A stretch of DNA of 35,451 bases. Origin: Gammaproteobacteria bacterium (GTDB lineage Bacteria > Pseudomonadota > Gammaproteobacteria > Pseudomonadales > Pseudomonadaceae). Position numbers and translations under genes: made by a program. The DNA is taken from positions 1 to 35,451 of the forward strand of contig JAAYFD010000051.1 in NCBI GenBank assembly GCA_012728415.1, written 5' to 3'. Shown in pieces: positions 1 through 8,172 of the stretch (positions within the stretch are counted from its first letter, which is position 1; each line of letters opens with the position of its first letter). The notes beneath the pieces are model-generated. The model had not been told where the DNA came from and did not search any database. It saw only the letters and a list, made by a program, of their open reading frames with translations.

Positions 1-552
1 CCAGTTGACCGGCTTCAGCCCCTGGAACACAAAACCGCCCTCGACCATTTTTGCCAGCGCACGGACAATGCCGGCCTCGTTGGCAAACTCCATGGTCTTG
101 TAGGGGTTGTCCCAGTCGCCCAGCACACCCAGACGGATAAAGTCGGCCTTCTGGCCTTCGATCTGCTCGGCAGCGTAGTCGCGGCACAGCTCGCGCACCT
201 TGTCGGCGGGCAGGTTTTTGCCGTGCTTGACCTCAATCCGGTGCTCGATCGGCAGGCCGTGACAGTCCCAGCCCGGCACATAGGGCGCATCAAAGCCGGA
301 CAGCGTCTTGCTGCGCACGATCATGTCCTTGATCACCTTGTTGACCGCATGACCAATGTGAATGTCGCCGTTGGCATAGGGAGGGCCATCGTGCAGCACA
401 AACAGCGGACGGCCTTTGCCCTGCTCGCGCATCTTCTGGTACAGGCCAATGCTGTCCCAGTAAGCCAGGGTTTGTGGCTCGCGATTGGGCAGACCGCCGC
501 GCATGGGAAATTCGGTCTGTGGCAGGTTCAACGTGGTCTTGTAGTCGGTCAT
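1..552 (-). CDS. ileS: Isoleucyl-tRNA synthetase, N-terminal part (cut by window edge)
   Basis: The first 184 codons of a class I aminoacyl-tRNA synthetase that charges tRNA-Ile in the cytoplasm. The start is the ATG at 552-550 ([20 protein letters not shown]), and the frame stays open to base 1. The class I signature HIGH is at residues 65-68 within [16 protein letters not shown], and the [10 protein letters not shown] motif typical of IleS/ValS/LeuS follows. The family is usually about 930-945 residues, so roughly four fifths lies left of the window. ribF lies upstream on the same strand, the common gammaproteobacterial order, but 174 bp separate them, so ileS may also have its own promoter. 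Confidence 0.97.
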   Translation of the reverse strand, partial: MTDYKTTLNLPQTEFPMRGGLPNREPQTLAYWDSIGLYQKMREQGKGRPLFVLHDGPPYANGDIHIGHAVNKVIKDMIVRSKTLSGFDAPYVPGWDCHGLPIEHRIEVKHGKNLPADKVRELCRDYAAEQIEGQKADFIRLGVLGDWDNPYKTMEFANEAGIVRALAKMVEGGFVFQGLKPVNW

Positions 553-726
553 GATGGTCTGTTTGTCTGTTGATTTATTTAAAGTGTATTTTAGATTCGT
601 GCATGGCGGGCCGGGTGGCGGACGATGCCAAGCCTTGGTGCAGATGTCGAAGCCTGCTTCGGCGCCGGAACGCAGCTGCAGCAGCGCCCGTCACTCGGCC
701 CAGTCCGCACCAGCAAGGCAAAAACC

Positions 727-1656
727 TCAAGCCCAGTAAGCCCGAGCCTGCCGGATATCCTCGGCAATGGCTGCCCGCAACTGCGCCATATCGGCAAATT
801 TTTCTTCATCACGCAGCTTGTGGTGAAACTCCACCGCCAACCGCTGCCCGTAAATATTTTCGTTAAAATCCAGCAAATGTACTTCAAGGTGGGCAATCTC
901 GTTTTGCTGCTCTATCGTCGGCCGCACACCTATATTGGCCACGCCCGGCAAAACCCGCCCGTCGGCCAGACGAGCGGCGACTATGTATACACCACGCAAC
1001 GGCGCATGCCGGCGCTTGAGCTGGATATTGGCCGTTGGCGCATTCAGCTGTCGGCCCAGCTTTTTCCCGTGCAACACCCTGCCTTGAATGCAATATGGCC
1101 GCCCCAGAAGCCTTTCGGCGGCAGAAAAATCACCAGCCAGCAACTTTTGCCTGATCAGCGTACTACTAATGCGCTGCCCATCCAGGGTAACAGTGCAGGT
1201 TGGCTCTACCGTGAAGCCATGATCTTGCCCTGCCTGTTGCAGGTAGGCGTAGTCACCACTGCGACCGCAGCCGAAACGAAAGTCATCTCCTACCTGCAAA
1301 TGTTTTACGCTCAGTGCCCGCACCAGCACCTGTTCCACAAACGCCTGCGCGCTCATGTGCTGAAAATGCCGGTTGAAGGCAATACACAACACGCGGTCAA
1401 CGCCAGCTGCCGAAAACAACTCCAGCTTGTCACGCAAGCGGGTCAGACGCACCGGCGCCTGTTCGGGACGAAAAAACTCCAGAGGCTGCGGCTCGAAAAT
1501 AATGACACAAGCCGGTAGTCCCAGCTGCTCGCCACGGTCACGCAAACGCTGCAAAATCTGACGATGTCCAAGATGGACGCCATCAAAATTGCCAATGGTT
1601 GCCACACAGCCCGCAGGCGCCGGTTGCACATTGTGTAAGCCGCGTACCAGTTGCAT
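727..1656 (-). CDS. ribF: Bifunctional riboflavin kinase / FAD synthetase
   Basis: 309 residues, normal for RibF, which phosphorylates riboflavin to FMN and adenylylates FMN to FAD. The N-terminal nucleotidyltransferase half carries GNFDGVHLGH near residues 22-31. The C-terminal kinase half carries HGKKLGRQLNAPTANIQL and a GVANIGVRPT motif. I chose MQLVRGLHN (ATG 1656-1654) because family members begin just before this point; the 39 residues of open frame upstream are not RibF-like. It is upstream of ileS on the same strand and divergent from uvrC. Confidence 0.96.
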   Translation of the reverse strand: MQLVRGLHNVQPAPAGCVATIGNFDGVHLGHRQILQRLRDRGEQLGLPACVIIFEPQPLEFFRPEQAPVRLTRLRDKLELFSAAGVDRVLCIAFNRHFQHMSAQAFVEQVLVRALSVKHLQVGDDFRFGCGRSGDYAYLQQAGQDHGFTVEPTCTVTLDGQRISSTLIRQKLLAGDFSAAERLLGRPYCIQGRVLHGKKLGRQLNAPTANIQLKRRHAPLRGVYIVAARLADGRVLPGVANIGVRPTIEQQNEIAHLEVHLLDFNENIYGQRLAVEFHHKLRDEEKFADMAQLRAAIAEDIRQARAYWA

Positions 1657-1973
1657 AACAGCCGTCTTGCCCAAAAATGCTAGATTATACCTTCTGCCCG
1701 ACCGGACTGCACCCGGCAAACAGTGTAGAGATAAAACCACTTCGCCAGTCGCCTCCCGCCACCCCATCTGCACCCGCCACTTCAGTCACGACCGAAAACC
1801 CTCATCTGTACGAGCGACTTCAGTCGCGACCGCAAGCCTGCAGGCTAAAACAGGATACAATCAGCAGCATAAATTACCTTGCCCGACCAACATACACTGG
1901 CAATAGCCTAGCGACACCCACACCCAGCACCATTATCATCTAACCACCTTTGACACTCAGCACAAATACCGCC
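1657..1973. other. Divergent intergenic region ribF/uvrC
   Basis: This 317-bp gap separates the ribF and uvrC starts and must contain both promoters. Short open frames here have no recognisable product. It holds two tandem copies of the dispersed palindromic repeat, listed separately. I could not place -10/-35 boxes with confidence. Confidence 0.6.
1776..1832 (+). repeat. Two tandem REP-like palindromic repeats
   Basis: GCCACTTCAGTCACGACCG (1776-1794) and GAGCGACTTCAGTCGCGACC (1812-1831) are two same-strand copies of one short motif: a GC-rich arm, ACTTCAGT, the complementary arm and GACC. The second is nearly self-complementary. The motif recurs near 12.65 kb and 24.4 kb in other intergenic gaps. 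The shape is that of pseudomonad-type REP sequences. Confidence 0.75.
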
Positions 1974-3806
1974 ATGTCCCAGGATACCCCGTCACCTTTT
2001 AATGCCGATGACTTTTTGCACCAGTGCACGCGCCACCCCGGCGTATACCGCATGTATGACGCCAAAGGTAGCCTGCTCTATATCGGCAAAGCAAAAAATC
2101 TGAAAAACCGCCTGGCCAGTTATTTCAAGACCCGTGACCTGTCGCCAAAAACCGCAGCCCTGGTCAGCAAAATTGCCAGCATCGAAACCACCATCACGCC
2201 CAGCGAAACCGAAGCCCTGCTGCTGGAGCAGAACCTGATCAAGCAGTGGCGTCCGCCCTACAACATTCTACTGCGCGATGACAAATCCTACCCCTATGTG
2301 CTGCTGAGCAACGACGAATTTCCCAGCCTGAGCGTACAGCGCGGCCAGAAAAAGGGCGCTGGTCGCTATTTCGGCCCCTACCCCAGCACCGGAGCAATTC
2401 GCGAAAGCCTCGGCCTCCTGCAAAAGGCCTTCAAGGTGCGCCAGTGCAGCAACAGTTTTTACAGCAACCGCAGCCGCCCCTGCCTGCAATACCAGATCAA
2501 GCGCTGCAAGGCACCCTGCGTTGGCCTGGTCAGCGCCGAGGAATACGCCGAAGACGTGCGCCTGTCCAGCCTGTTCCTGGAAGGCCGCAGCGACCACCTG
2601 GCCCGCGAGCTGGGCCAGCGCATGGAGCAGGCGGCAGAGCAACTGGAGTTTGAGCAGGCCGCCCAGTATCGCGACCAGATCGGCCTGATCCGCCGCGTGC
2701 AAGACCAGCAGAGCATGGAGGGGGGCCAGGGCAATGTGGATGTCATTGCCGTCTCCAGTCTGCCCGGCGGGGCCTGTGTGCACATCCTCACCGTTCGTGA
2801 CGGCCGTGTGCTGGGCGGCAAGAATCACTACCCGCGTACCGCCATCGAAGAAAGCAGCGCCAGCATCCTCAATGCTTTTCTGGGCCAGTATTATGTGTCC
2901 GGCCGCAACCGCGACCTGCCTGACGAGCTGATCGTCAACCAAAAGCACCCTGAACTAATACTGCTGGCCGAAGCCTTCGAGCAACTGCATGGCAAGCCGC
3001 TGGCCATCAGCTATCAGGTGCGCGGCATTCGCGCCCGCTGGCAACGCCTGGCGATCACCAATGCCGAGCAGGCGCTGCAAGCCCGCCTGGCCAGCCACAG
3101 CCAGACCGCCCAGCGTTTCGAACTGTTGGCCGATGCGCTCAGTCTCGACAGCCTGCAGCGCATTGAGTGTTTCGACATCAGCCACACACAAGGCGAAGCC
3201 ACTGTGGCTTCCTGCGTGGTATTCAACTCCGAAGGGGCGCTGAAATCCGCCTACCGACGCTTCAATATCGATGGCATCACGCCCGGCGACGACTACGCCG
3301 CCATGCACCAGGCGCTGATGCGGCGCTTCGGCAGGCACACCGACGGCGAAGGCCAGCTGCCCGATGTGCTGCTGATCGACGGCGGCAAGGGGCAGCTGCA
3401 CATGGCACAGGATGTACTGCAAGAGCTGGCCGTCGGCGGCATCACCCTGATTGGCGTGGCCAAAGGTGTTACACGCAAAGCCGGCATGGAAACCCTGTTT
3501 CTTAACGATAGCGAAACCATACTGCAACTAGAGGAGCACTCGCCTGCACTCCACCTGATTCAACAGGTCCGCGACGAAGCCCACCGCTTTGCTATTACCG
3601 GCCACCGCGCCCGACGCGCCAAAACACGCCGCACCTCAACTTTGGAAGGAATCCCCGGGGTGGGGCCAAAACGCCGGCGGGAGCTGCTAAACTACTTCGG
3701 CGGTTTACAGGAACTGTCACGCGCCAGCGTGGATGAAATCGCCAAAACACCGGGCATCAGCAAGACCTTGGCCGAAACCGTCTACCAGGCCTTGCACCAG
3801 GACTAA
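1974..3806 (+). CDS. uvrC: UvrABC excinuclease subunit C
   Basis: 610 residues, the usual UvrC length. UvrC makes the 3' and 5' incisions around a lesion in nucleotide excision repair after UvrB loading. Domains in order: a GIY-YIG nuclease (PGVYRMYD, then [14 protein letters not shown], residues about 20-95), a UVR motif binding UvrB ([13 protein letters not shown], about 220-235), the RNase H-like C-terminal nuclease ([22 protein letters not shown], about 395-480) and a tandem helix-hairpin-helix ([14 protein letters not shown] to [13 protein letters not shown]). I start at MSQDTPSP (1974) rather than the in-frame ATG 24 bases earlier, since family proteins begin close to the GIY-YIG domain. 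pgsA follows 22 bp later, as in many gammaproteobacteria. Confidence 0.97.
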   Translation: MSQDTPSPFNADDFLHQCTRHPGVYRMYDAKGSLLYIGKAKNLKNRLASYFKTRDLSPKTAALVSKIASIETTITPSETEALLLEQNLIKQWRPPYNILLRDDKSYPYVLLSNDEFPSLSVQRGQKKGAGRYFGPYPSTGAIRESLGLLQKAFKVRQCSNSFYSNRSRPCLQYQIKRCKAPCVGLVSAEEYAEDVRLSSLFLEGRSDHLARELGQRMEQAAEQLEFEQAAQYRDQIGLIRRVQDQQSMEGGQGNVDVIAVSSLPGGACVHILTVRDGRVLGGKNHYPRTAIEESSASILNAFLGQYYVSGRNRDLPDELIVNQKHPELILLAEAFEQLHGKPLAISYQVRGIRARWQRLAITNAEQALQARLASHSQTAQRFELLADALSLDSLQRIECFDISHTQGEATVASCVVFNSEGALKSAYRRFNIDGITPGDDYAAMHQALMRRFGRHTDGEGQLPDVLLIDGGKGQLHMAQDVLQELAVGGITLIGVAKGVTRKAGMETLFLNDSETILQLEEHSPALHLIQQVRDEAHRFAITGHRARRAKTRRTSTLEGIPGVGPKRRRELLNYFGGLQELSRASVDEIAKTPGISKTLAETVYQALHQD

Positions 3807-3828
3807 CCCCATTACAGCCGTGTCTGCC

Positions 3829-4377
3829 ATGAACATTCCAAACATTCTCACTTCTATGCGTGTCGCCCTGATTCCGGTACTGGTGCTGGTGTACCTGCTG
3901 CCATTCAAAGGGCACTACTGGGTGGCCTGCGGCATCTTTGCCTTAGCCAGCATTACCGACTGGCTTGACGGCTATCTGGCCCGCAAGTGGAATCAAAGCA
4001 CACCGTTCGGTGCCTTCCTTGACCCTGTTGCCGACAAGCTGCTGGTAGCAGTTGCCCTGGTTCTTTTAGCCCAGCATCACCATCACCTGCTGATGACTTT
4101 GCCAGCACTGGTGATCATTTGCCGGGAAATTCTGGTCTCGGCACTGCGTGAATGGATGGCCGAAATGGGCGCACGCGGCACAGTTGCCGTCTCCAGCATC
4201 GGCAAATGGAAAACCGCAGCACAAATGGTCGCCCTGCTGATTCTATTATCACAGCCACCCGGCTTTAGCTGGCTGGTGATTATCGGCTACGTGCTGCTGC
4301 TGCTCTCGGCTGCCCTGACACTCTGGTCGATGGTGCAGTATCTGCTGGCAGCCCGGTCACACCTGAAAACCGGCTGA
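3829..4377 (+). CDS. pgsA: CDP-diacylglycerol-glycerol-3-phosphate 3-phosphatidyltransferase
   Basis: 182 residues. PgsA makes phosphatidylglycerol phosphate from CDP-diacylglycerol and glycerol-3-phosphate in the inner membrane, the committed step to PG and cardiolipin. The CDP-alcohol phosphotransferase signature is present: DWLDGYLAR, then a Gly and two Asp in FGAFLDPVADK (residues about 44-70). At least four hydrophobic segments follow the family pattern. The start MNIPNILTSMRV is the typical N-terminus. It is 22 bp after uvrC, probably in one operon. No tRNA genes follow, unlike in several pseudomonads. Confidence 0.96.
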   Translation: MNIPNILTSMRVALIPVLVLVYLLPFKGHYWVACGIFALASITDWLDGYLARKWNQSTPFGAFLDPVADKLLVAVALVLLAQHHHHLLMTLPALVIICREILVSALREWMAEMGARGTVAVSSIGKWKTAAQMVALLILLSQPPGFSWLVIIGYVLLLLSAALTLWSMVQYLLAARSHLKTG

Positions 4378-4482
4378 CTTCAGTCTGGCTCTGGTTATAT
4401 TATCCGCCACCAATCACAGCACAGCCCCCACAGGTGCCCTTGCAATGTTGCAGCGTGTTTTCTAACGCCCATGGCTAAGTGG

Positions 4483-6453
4483 TCAAGGCTCCACAAAACC
4501 TACCATCTTTACCGGATCTGCCTGGCTGCCCGGTAGCGGGCCATGGAAAATATGCGGCTTGATCTTGCCGATGACGTGCATTTCACAGGGACGGCAATCA
4601 AATTTCAGTGTCAGCACTTCATTGTCATGCACCAGCTGCATGTCGCTGGCATTATTGCGCACACCGGTGTAGCCCTTGGCCTGCTTCGGGCACAGGTTGA
4701 ACGAGAAGCGCAAACAATGCTTGGTGATCATCACCGGCACCTCGCCGTCTTCCTCGTGGGCTTCAAACGCGGCATCAATCAGCTGTACGCCATGGCGATG
4801 GTAAAAGGCACGGGCTTTTTCGTTGTAAACATTGGCCAGAAAGGATAGCTGGGTGTCCGGATAAACCGGCGGCGGATTGCTTTGCGCCTTGCGTGTGCCG
4901 CGGACAAAGGCTTGCAGGCGCGCCGCATCCAGCGCGGCAATGGCCTCCCGGCGCAGCGACTTAAGCTGCGATGCCGGCACAAACCAGTCATCATCCATGC
5001 TGATCACGACATCTTCGGCAAAGTACAGCGTATTACCCAGCTGATGCAGCGCATCCTGCAGCTGCTGCCGGTTGCGCTCCGGGTTATTGGCCAAAGCAAA
5101 AGGCCCCTCCAGCATGGCAGTGACGCTGACGTCCTCCTCGCTGGTAGCCTTCAGCTGCAACTGTTGCCCGCTTAGCTCTGCCTGCCAGTGCACGGCCATG
5201 CGCCGCTCGGCGGAGGTTTTTTGCAACGCCTGTTGCCAGTTGTGATCCAGGTTGCGGCTCAGGGCATGGCCTTGGCGCAATTGCCTTAACTGCGGTGGCA
5301 TTTCGTTGGGCAACAGACGGTACTGGTACTGCGTTTGGCCGTCCTGTTCAAACTGCGCCAGTTCTTGCGCGGTATTGACGCGAAAACCTACGACTTCGCG
5401 CTTGTGTAGCACATTCAGGCCGTCACCATTGGCCAGCGGCGTGGTAGTTTGCACCAGCAGATCATTTTTACCCACGCTGAGGATTTCCCCCACCGGCAGG
5501 CCAACAAACTTGGGCGAATCAAAGGCTCCAATGTCGATTTTGCGCTCGTTGACGAAATAGTCAGTGCTGCCGCGATGGAAGGTCTGATCCGGATTGGGCA
5601 CAAAAAAGTGCTCGGTACGGCCACTGGAAGCACGGACCAGTTCGGGTTTTTGCTGCAGAATGGCATCAAGCTGCTGGCGGTAGTGGGCAGTAATATTCTT
5701 GACATAGCCCATGTCCTTGTAGCGCCCCTCGATCTTGAACGAGCGCACACCGGCCTCGACCAGCGCCAGCAGGTTGTCGGTCTGGTTGTTGTCTTTCATC
5801 GACAGCAGGTGTTTGTCGTAAGCCACCACCCGGCCCTGATTGTCTTTCAGTGTGTAAGGCAAACGGCAGGCCTGGGAGCAGTCGCCACGGTTGGCGCTGC
5901 GTCCGGTCTGGGCATGGGAGATATTGCACTGGCCGGAAAAAGCCACACAGAGCGCACCATGGATGAAAAACTCGATGGCGGCATCGACCTTGCCGCTAAT
6001 GTCGCGAATTTGCTGCAAATTCAATTCCCGCGCCAGTACCAGCTGGGAAAAACCGGCCTGATCCAGAAACTGCGCTTTCTCCAGCGAACGAATATCGCAC
6101 TGGGTACTCGCATGCAGTTCAATTGGCGGAATATCCAGCTCCAGTACGCCCATATCCTGCACAATCAGTGCATCCACACCGGCATCGTATAGTTCGTGGA
6201 TCTGCCGGCGGGCCGGCTCCAGTTCGTTATCGTGCAAAATGGTGTTCAGGGTGACAAACACCCGGGCATGGTATTGGCGGGCAAACCCGACCAAACTGGC
6301 GATATCGGCCACGGAGTTGGCGGCATTGTGGCGCGCACCAAAACCCGGGCCACCAATATAAACGGCATCGGCACCGTGCAGAATGGCCTGGCGGGCAATT
6401 TCGGCATCACGGGCAGGGCTCAGCAGTTCCAGGTGATTGGCAGGAAGAGACAT
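4483..6453 (-). CDS. rlhA: 23S rRNA 5-hydroxycytidine C2501 synthase, U32 family
   Basis: 656 residues, matching E. coli RlhA (YdcP, about 653) and too long for TrhP/YegQ. RlhA hydroxylates C2501 of 23S rRNA; it belongs to the peptidase U32 family but acts in RNA hydroxylation. Visible hallmarks are the start LELLSPARDAEIARQAIL, the segment IELHASTQCDI, and a cysteine cluster (HGALCVAFSGQC, then RGDCSQACRLPY, residues about 168-203) expected to bind an iron-sulfur cluster. The C-terminal part has further Cys (KHCLRFSFNLCPKQ, KFDCRPCEMHV). It converges on pgsA and is divergent from pagL. Confidence 0.94.
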   Translation of the reverse strand: MSLPANHLELLSPARDAEIARQAILHGADAVYIGGPGFGARHNAANSVADIASLVGFARQYHARVFVTLNTILHDNELEPARRQIHELYDAGVDALIVQDMGVLELDIPPIELHASTQCDIRSLEKAQFLDQAGFSQLVLARELNLQQIRDISGKVDAAIEFFIHGALCVAFSGQCNISHAQTGRSANRGDCSQACRLPYTLKDNQGRVVAYDKHLLSMKDNNQTDNLLALVEAGVRSFKIEGRYKDMGYVKNITAHYRQQLDAILQQKPELVRASSGRTEHFFVPNPDQTFHRGSTDYFVNERKIDIGAFDSPKFVGLPVGEILSVGKNDLLVQTTTPLANGDGLNVLHKREVVGFRVNTAQELAQFEQDGQTQYQYRLLPNEMPPQLRQLRQGHALSRNLDHNWQQALQKTSAERRMAVHWQAELSGQQLQLKATSEEDVSVTAMLEGPFALANNPERNRQQLQDALHQLGNTLYFAEDVVISMDDDWFVPASQLKSLRREAIAALDAARLQAFVRGTRKAQSNPPPVYPDTQLSFLANVYNEKARAFYHRHGVQLIDAAFEAHEEDGEVPVMITKHCLRFSFNLCPKQAKGYTGVRNNASDMQLVHDNEVLTLKFDCRPCEMHVIGKIKPHIFHGPLPGSQADPVKMVGFVEP

Positions 6454-6794
6454 GACTAATCTGGTTTCTAATCAAGAAAAGAAATTAAGCGGCTGTATTC
6501 AGTAACGAACGATGGCATAGTGCAAACGGCGCACAGCCCCAGCCTGTGTTTAGTGAACAGCCTGTACTGCTGGTTGATTAACTCAAGTTCGGCAAAATGA
6601 AGTTGTGAAGCTTGCTGTCGCAGCACGTCATGGCAAGACTATGGCAAGAAGCAGCAATTGGGTATTATAACCTTAGGCACCGAAGCGGACCAATGGTATT
6701 CACCAGGCAGGCTACTAGGTTATCACAGCCGTCATGGAACAGCCGCCCCTTACCGGCCTGTATCCGCAAAAAGAAGAAAAACCGAGGTATACCC
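6454..6794. other. Divergent intergenic region rlhA/pagL
   Basis: The 341 bp between the rlhA start and the pagL start are more A+T-rich than the genes around them. An open frame runs into pagL from 6612, but its translation (rich in R, Q, K) does not look like part of the protein. I see no RNA gene and no clear two-component operator. Confidence 0.5.
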
Positions 6795-7316
6795 ATGCTA
6801 TACAAACACCTGTTATTTTCTGCCTGTACCGCCTTACTGCTCGGCACCACCGGTGTATCTGCTGCCGACCTGACCCTGTCTGCCGGCCTTACCGGTCAGG
6901 GCGATGCTACATTGCGCGCAGGTCTGACCAACACCTGGAACCGTCAGTGGTTCAACGGCCAGCGTGGTCACTTGGGCGGCTACTGGGATGCTGGCTACAC
7001 CTACTGGGATGGCGGCAGCCGCTCGTCCGCAGCTCACTCGGTATCCTTTATGCCGGTCTTCACCTATAACTTCACCAGTGCACGCTGGCAGCCATTCATT
7101 GAAGGCGGCATCGGCGTAGCTGCTTTTTCGAAAACCCGGGTCAGCAGCCGTAAACTTGGTGTGGCCTTCAGCTTTGAGGACCGGCTAGGTTTAGGTGTAA
7201 CCCTGCCCAACGCCGGCAAACTTGGTATCCGCGCCCAACATTACTCGAACGCGCGCATCAAGAAACCGAACGATGGCATCGAATCCTACTCGGTGTTCTA
7301 CCACCACCCGCTTTAA
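6795..7316 (+). CDS. pagL: Lipid A 3-O-deacylase, PagL family
   Basis: 173 residues, as expected for the outer-membrane beta-barrel enzyme that removes the 3-O acyl chain from lipid A. A signal peptide is clear: MLYKHLLFSACTALLLG then a small-residue stretch ending in VSAAD near residue 24. The barrel strands are alternating aromatic/polar (GYWDAGYTYWDGG, FMPVFTYNF, WQPFIEGGIGV). The catalytic His and Ser sit in RAQHYSNARIKKPNDGIESY, with the Glu of GIES matching the third member of the known PagL triad. I chose MLYKHLL because it begins the signal peptide and follows GAGGTATACCC. Confidence 0.88.
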   Translation: MLYKHLLFSACTALLLGTTGVSAADLTLSAGLTGQGDATLRAGLTNTWNRQWFNGQRGHLGGYWDAGYTYWDGGSRSSAAHSVSFMPVFTYNFTSARWQPFIEGGIGVAAFSKTRVSSRKLGVAFSFEDRLGLGVTLPNAGKLGIRAQHYSNARIKKPNDGIESYSVFYHHPL

Positions 7317-7377
7317 CTGCGATTATTTTGCTATTAAGGGGTAGTCCTTCCTGCTCTCACAAAGGAAGCAGCTGCCC

Positions 7378-7403
7378 CTACAGGGTAAGGCAGCACCCTG
7401 TAG
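7378..7403. terminator. Inverted repeat after pagL, probable transcription terminator
   Basis: CTACAGGGT (7378-7386) and ACCCTGTAG (7395-7403) form a perfect 9-bp stem with an 8-base loop, between the convergent ends of pagL and the LysE-family gene. There is no long T run, so termination is inferred from position and symmetry only. Confidence 0.5.
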
Positions 7404-7408
7404 GAAGG

Positions 7409-7438
7409 AAGCTTGCCCCTGACATCACCGGCAAGCTT
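7409..7438. terminator. Second inverted repeat at the pagL/LysE convergence
   Basis: AAGCTTGCC (7409-7417) pairs perfectly with GGCAAGCTT (7430-7438) across a 12-base loop, ending two bases before the stop codon of the LysE-family gene. It follows TGTAGGAAGG, a phrase resembling the lead-in of pseudomonad REP elements, so it could be a repeat rather than, or as well as, a terminator. Confidence 0.5.
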
Positions 7439-7440
7439 AC

Positions 7441-8055
7441 TCAGGTAAACAACAAGCGCATCTCATCCAGCAACAACCAGGCAGCCGTTAAAGCCAGGCA
7501 CACTGCCATCAGGCCGTTAAACAACAGCAAATGCCTCGGCCTCTGCAGTACCAGCCGCAAACGGTCGCCCAGCCAGGCCCAAAGCAACACACAGGGCAGG
7601 CTCACGACTGCATCAATCATACCGATCAGCATTGCACTGCTCCATAGCGGCCCCTGCTCTGGCATAAAGAGTGCCGCCATATTCAGCATCATCACCCAAG
7701 CCTTGGGGTTAACCCATTGAAACAGCACCATCTGCATAAAGGTCAGCGGCCTTCCCTGCTCGCCACTTTCTGGTGCCGCGGCACGAAAAAGTTGCCAGGC
7801 CAGCCATAACAGGTACAGGCAACCCACCACCGCTATTGGCAAGCGGATGATGCTGACCAGCTCAAACAGCTGGCCAAACATCAGCATGCTAGCAAAACAG
7901 TGAAAACCTCCCCCCAGGGCGATACCCATGGCCATCGGCAGGGTACGGCGCAGGCCGTAATTAACCCCGGAGGCAGCCAGCAGCACATTGTTGGGCCCCG
8001 GCGTAACCGCCATAACAAAAATATAACTGACCAAAGTCAGGCTGATGATGTTCAT
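7441..8055 (-). CDS. LysE/RhtB-family amino acid exporter
   Basis: 204 residues, the typical length of LysE/RhtB exporters, which pump amino acids or their derivatives out across the inner membrane. The family signature is near the N-terminus (AVTPGPNNVLLAASGVNYG, residues about 16-34). About six hydrophobic segments follow, with the mid-protein FQWVNPKAWVMML motif at about 115-127. The ATG at 8055 is preceded by AAGGAC at good spacing. The substrate cannot be deduced. It is divergent from ycaO with 117 bp between them and shows no link to pagL. Confidence 0.88.
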   Translation of the reverse strand: MNIISLTLVSYIFVMAVTPGPNNVLLAASGVNYGLRRTLPMAMGIALGGGFHCFASMLMFGQLFELVSIIRLPIAVVGCLYLLWLAWQLFRAAAPESGEQGRPLTFMQMVLFQWVNPKAWVMMLNMAALFMPEQGPLWSSAMLIGMIDAVVSLPCVLLWAWLGDRLRLVLQRPRHLLLFNGLMAVCLALTAAWLLLDEMRLLFT

Positions 8056-8172
8056 GGGTGGTCCTTGGTTTAATCATTGAACCCGCCTGCTCCCGGAACC
8101 GGGCCGGCGGCTCGCGACAACTTGCCAGGTGCCGTATAATCCGCGCCTTTCTCACCAACTGCAAGCCTGCTC

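Noticed and set aside
2268-2948. 226-codon minus-strand frame inside uvrC
   Set aside because: Its Ala/Val/Leu/Gln-rich translation mirrors uvrC codon use, and uvrC is intact with all its domains.
5449-6192. 247-codon plus-strand open frame opposite rlhA
   Set aside because: It lies wholly antisense to a clearly conserved gene and has no family likeness. The GC-rich codon pattern of rlhA keeps the opposite frame open.
6612-6794. In-frame upstream extension of pagL
   Set aside because: A signal peptide starts precisely at 6795 with a ribosome binding site before it; the extra residues are basic and unlike the family.
7328-7720. 130-codon plus-strand frame downstream of pagL
   Set aside because: It is antisense to the LysE-family gene and spans the two inverted repeats.
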